From a virus, in the IMG/VR virus record IMGVR_UViG_3300032287_003360, positions 1 to 56,893 of that record: a stretch of 56,893 nucleotides of DNA; one strand, 5' to 3'. A model generated the notes under the pieces. The model made no database searches. It saw nothing but the letters and a program-made list of their open reading frames with translations, and was not told the DNA's origin. The position numbers and the translations under genes are program-made. This document shows positions 54,654-56,893 of this stretch, piece by piece; position 1 is the first letter of the stretch; every line of letters starts with the position of its first letter.

Positions 54654-55145
54654 TTAAAGCCGGGCAAACTGGAAGTGCATTCCGTCACAGGATGCACCTG
54701 CCCAGCGGCCACCCCAGACTGCCCCTTGATCCTCAAACGCTTTGATGATGAAGGGGTACTTCAGAAAATTCGGCGACGTATCGCCCATTGCGTTCCGCGC
54801 CGGATCAAAGTCGATCGCGCACCCATACGAGTGCATCGACAAGCTGTTTCCGTTGCGCTTGAGTCGAAAATTGTAAGACCCACCGAAAACATTCGCGCCG
54901 CTTTCGGTAAGAAGCTGCTTGTCGCTTTTGACCGCACGATCGATGGAAATCAGCGCCTGGAGAACGGCTACGGCGCACTTCCGATGAACTCTGAAAGTCC
55001 TAATCGGCTTGCCCGCGTAGAACATCTGGAACGGCGGTACAAGGGGTACAAGATGCTCGCTTTCCCACTTGGAAGAAGGCCGGTCATTCCGCCCGCGCGG
55101 ATTACCGTAGAAAGCACCGCACTCACTTTGCTTGGGCCAGTTCAT
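54654..55145 (-). CDS. Endolysin, M15-type peptidase
   Basis: 163 residues. The C-terminal part has the zinc-peptidase signature of the M15 (D-Ala-D-Ala carboxypeptidase/VanX-like) family: His105 in SMHSYG, Asp112 in AIDFD, and His157 in DGMHFQF, with 'QGAVWGGRW' before it. It cleaves peptidoglycan cross-links. There is no signal peptide, so it needs a holin. It overlaps the upstream gene by four bases. Confidence 0.85.
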   Translation of the reverse strand: MNWPKQSECGAFYGNPRGRNDRPSSKWESEHLVPLVPPFQMFYAGKPIRTFRVHRKCAVAVLQALISIDRAVKSDKQLLTESGANVFGGSYNFRLKRNGNSLSMHSYGCAIDFDPARNAMGDTSPNFLKYPFIIKAFEDQGAVWGGRWAGASCDGMHFQFARL

Positions 55146-55405
55146 TTGCGTAGCGCTTCCTCGATGCTATCCAGCTTCGCCATAATAGCTCGACTGGTTT
55201 CACGTATCTCTTTGATCTCGCGATCGTGAGCTTGCCTTGCAGTGGTTGTCGCGGTTTTAAGCACGGCAATCTCAGTATCATGACTTTGAAGCTTTGTATA
55301 GTTCAACCAAACGAAAGCTGCAACAGGCGCGATGACCCACTGTAAAATAGTCCTGATAGCCTCAATAACTTGTCCTTCGGGCATTCGATTATACTCCTTA
55401 CCCAT
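55142..55405 (-). CDS. Membrane-anchored coiled-coil protein
   Basis: 87 residues. One hydrophobic helix (about residues 21-36, LQWVIAPVAAFVWL) and a long coiled coil (RQAHDREIKEIRETSRAIMA). Small proteins of this type appear in phage lysis cassettes, where they can be spanin-related or haemolysin-like; the exact role is unknown. Confidence 0.65.
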   Translation of the reverse strand: MGKEYNRMPEGQVIEAIRTILQWVIAPVAAFVWLNYTKLQSHDTEIAVLKTATTTARQAHDREIKEIRETSRAIMAKLDSIEEALRK

Positions 55406-55420
55406 ACGTAAACCGCTCAG

Positions 55421-55684
55421 CTATCCGTACAGAAAAACTTGGACATATACAAGAGCTAGAACATAGACAAATGCACAGATAAGTACAGGAGCAAGAAGGC
55501 CTGGCCAATCGAACGGCAATCCAGCTCCACCACCTTGCTCCCATTGAGTGTACTCCCGGCCTACGTAGAATGCTGCGCCAGCCGAGAGCCCGGCAGAAAG
55601 CCCCAAGAAAGGCCATAGTAAAACAGCGATGGCAAGCGCAAAAACTGCATGGCAGATGTAATAGCGCCCGAAAGGACAAATCAC
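55421..55684 (-). CDS. Multi-pass small membrane protein (holin candidate)
   Basis: 87 residues, starting MICPFGRYYICHAVFALAIA. Two to three hydrophobic segments, with a hydrophilic loop 'YVGREYTQWEQGGGAG'. It overlaps the tail-fibre stop by four bases and precedes the endolysin region. Holin or accessory role inferred from place and topology. Confidence 0.65.
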   Translation of the reverse strand: MICPFGRYYICHAVFALAIAVLLWPFLGLSAGLSAGAAFYVGREYTQWEQGGGAGLPFDWPGLLAPVLICAFVYVLALVYVQVFLYG

Positions 55685-56893
55685 GTTTTATCCCCTTCCA
55701 GTTTTGAAATCCTTTCTTCAAGGTTTGCAATCTTAGCGTTTGCCGCTTCAAGTTGTGCGCTAACTTCCTGTAGCGCCCGCACTACGACAGGCATTAGCGA
55801 ACCGGGACCCACGGACCTGTAAGGATCGTTCGGGTCATCACTCTCGCCCCAAATATCGACCGCATCCGGGAACACCTGTTCAATCTCTTGGGCAATAAAC
55901 CCAAGCTGGTCTTTCTTTCCGCCGCCAAATTCTTCTTTGAAATCGAACCGCACTGGCCTCAGCGCATTGATGACGCTGAGGCCTTCGGTAGAGTTCCGAA
56001 TGTTCTCTTTCATCCGGATGTCGGACACAGACTGGACAGCGGTATTGACGGCGAAGATGGTTCCCGCGCCGTTTACGCGAAACACGGTCCCACTGCCGCC
56101 CGATTGGGCGTTAATGTGATTGAAAGCGGGTGAGGAAGAAGTGTTCGTGTACGAATGGAAAATGCCGTCCGACGTGCAGCTTGAAGAAGCGGAAATGGCC
56201 TGAATTACCTTTGCCGCCGGAGAGGTGCCGTTGGATTGTATTAGCCCGATTGGGTTAGCCCCGGTTGCATCTCCAACCACCACCAGGCCGTTTTGAGTAT
56301 TAACAAAGTTGATACTTGGACCGATAACAAGATTTCCGTTTGGGTCAATCCGCATCCGCTCCTGAGCACTGCTACCCTGGCAAAAAAGAATCTCGCCGGA
56401 TGGAAAAACGATAATTCTTGCAAATTCAACACCACCAATTTTATAAAAATCGTAACACGGAAACCCTGAAAAAGCTTGGCGCTCCATAGCTGCGTAACCA
56501 GCAGATCCAACTGCGGCAACAATACCATTTGTATTTCGCGCAGCAAATCCATTATATACAGTAAGCCCATTTTGTACCACAAGACTACCTGAAATGTTGC
56601 CGCCAGCTAAAGGAAGGTATACGTTACCTCCAGCAATAACCCACTGCGACAACACCCCGTTATTATAGTAAACATACAACAGGCCGTCGCTGTTTTTCCA
56701 CCACAAGTCGCCGACTTGAGGGTTACTAGGAGCTGTATTAGAAACAAAACAACTAATACTCAACGCGCCCCAATCAGCAGTATACCCTTCGAACCTGTTA
56801 ATAGTAGAATTATAACGCATCATGCCAGCCGAAGGGCTGGCAGGGCGCTGCGCAGTTGTACCCAAAGGCGGGGTCATAGACTGTTGAGTAGGA
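55681..56893 (-). CDS. Tail fibre with S74 chaperone domain, 3' part
   Basis: The main part of the 462-residue fibre (with the 64 N-terminal residues at the left end of the window; bases 56771-56893 are the duplicated overlap). The middle is beta-rich. The last 114 residues form a Peptidase_S74 intramolecular chaperone of the endosialidase type, beginning at Ser349 in SDIRMKEN, with 'DQLGFIAQEIEQVFPD' and a C-terminal coiled coil. The domain trimerises the fibre and then cuts itself off at the serine. A palindrome-like copy at 56633 encodes VIAGGN. Confidence 0.88.
   Translation of the reverse strand, partial: PTQQSMTPPLGTTAQRPASPSAGMMRYNSTINRFEGYTADWGALSISCFVSNTAPSNPQVGDLWWKNSDGLLYVYYNNGVLSQWVIAGGNVYLPLAGGNISGSLVVQNGLTVYNGFAARNTNGIVAAVGSAGYAAMERQAFSGFPCYDFYKIGGVEFARIIVFPSGEILFCQGSSAQERMRIDPNGNLVIGPSINFVNTQNGLVVVGDATGANPIGLIQSNGTSPAAKVIQAISASSSCTSDGIFHSYTNTSSSPAFNHINAQSGGSGTVFRVNGAGTIFAVNTAVQSVSDIRMKENIRNSTEGLSVINALRPVRFDFKEEFGGGKKDQLGFIAQEIEQVFPDAVDIWGESDDPNDPYRSVGPGSLMPVVVRALQEVSAQLEAANAKIANLEERISKLEGDKT
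56771..56893. repeat. Terminal direct repeat, right copy
   Basis: Identical to bases 1-123; see the left copy. It shows that the sequence closes into a circle of 56,770 bp. Confidence 0.93.

Overview
The window is one complete, circular (or circularly permuted) phage genome. Bases 1-123 recur exactly as 56771-56893, so the unique length is 56,770 bp, and a tail-fibre gene is cut in two by the contig ends. The gene content is that of a lytic, short-tailed (podovirus-like) phage of a Gram-negative bacterium. There is a 704-residue portal, a major capsid protein with scaffold, a two-subunit terminase, no tape measure or sheath, large internal virion proteins, and a lysis block of peptidase endolysin, membrane proteins and an overlapping spanin-like pair. 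I see no integrase, lysogeny module, tRNA or phage RNA polymerase. A proteobacterial, possibly alphaproteobacterial, host is my inference from protein style and composition.

There are two divergent arms. From about 8.05 kb leftward on the minus strand (8018 down to 1, then 56770 down to 36705) runs the late arm: portal, small basic proteins, scaffold, capsid, adaptors, tail fibre, holin-like proteins, endolysin, spanins, tail and spike-like proteins, then internal virion proteins of 366, 1117 and 2473 residues, and an HNH-like gene. From about 8.08 kb rightward on the plus strand come the terminase genes and two terminators. After them lies a 1.4 kb block (10.24-11.71 kb) with a single short gene but much structure: an AT-rich stretch, C/G tracts, many hairpins, three 21-bp iterons and a promoter. 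It is followed by a long early arm of small genes (12-19 kb), a Lar-like antirestriction gene, a MoxR-type ATPase with a metallopeptidase/VWA partner, and the replication block. The replication block holds family A DNA polymerase, a winged-helix protein, dCMP deaminase, RecB-like and VRR-NUC nucleases, a SNF2-type helicase, a Gp49-like protein and a primase-helicase. A run of small genes ends the arm at 36.7 kb, where the two arms converge.

The most striking signal is a dispersed 18-bp interrupted palindrome, RTTAC-N8-GTAAC (perfect copy GTTACTTTCGAAAGTAAC at 779-796), with about 70 recognisable copies on my reading. Between the small early genes one copy often supplies the stop codon of one gene, the ribosome-binding site of the next, and ends just before its start codon. 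Other copies sit inside long genes, including DNA polymerase, helicase, primase, capsid scaffold and the giant virion protein, where they encode hexapeptides of the form V-T-x-x-(G/S)-N or L-(L/P)-x-x-V-T. Several occur as tandem arrays with a 13-bp period. Copies are dense in the early arm and rare in the portal, capsid, terminase and tail genes. A genome-wide protein-binding site, or a spreading punctuation repeat, are the main readings. The repeat also joins five tandem genes at 17.5-18.9 kb, at least four of them clearly paralogous.
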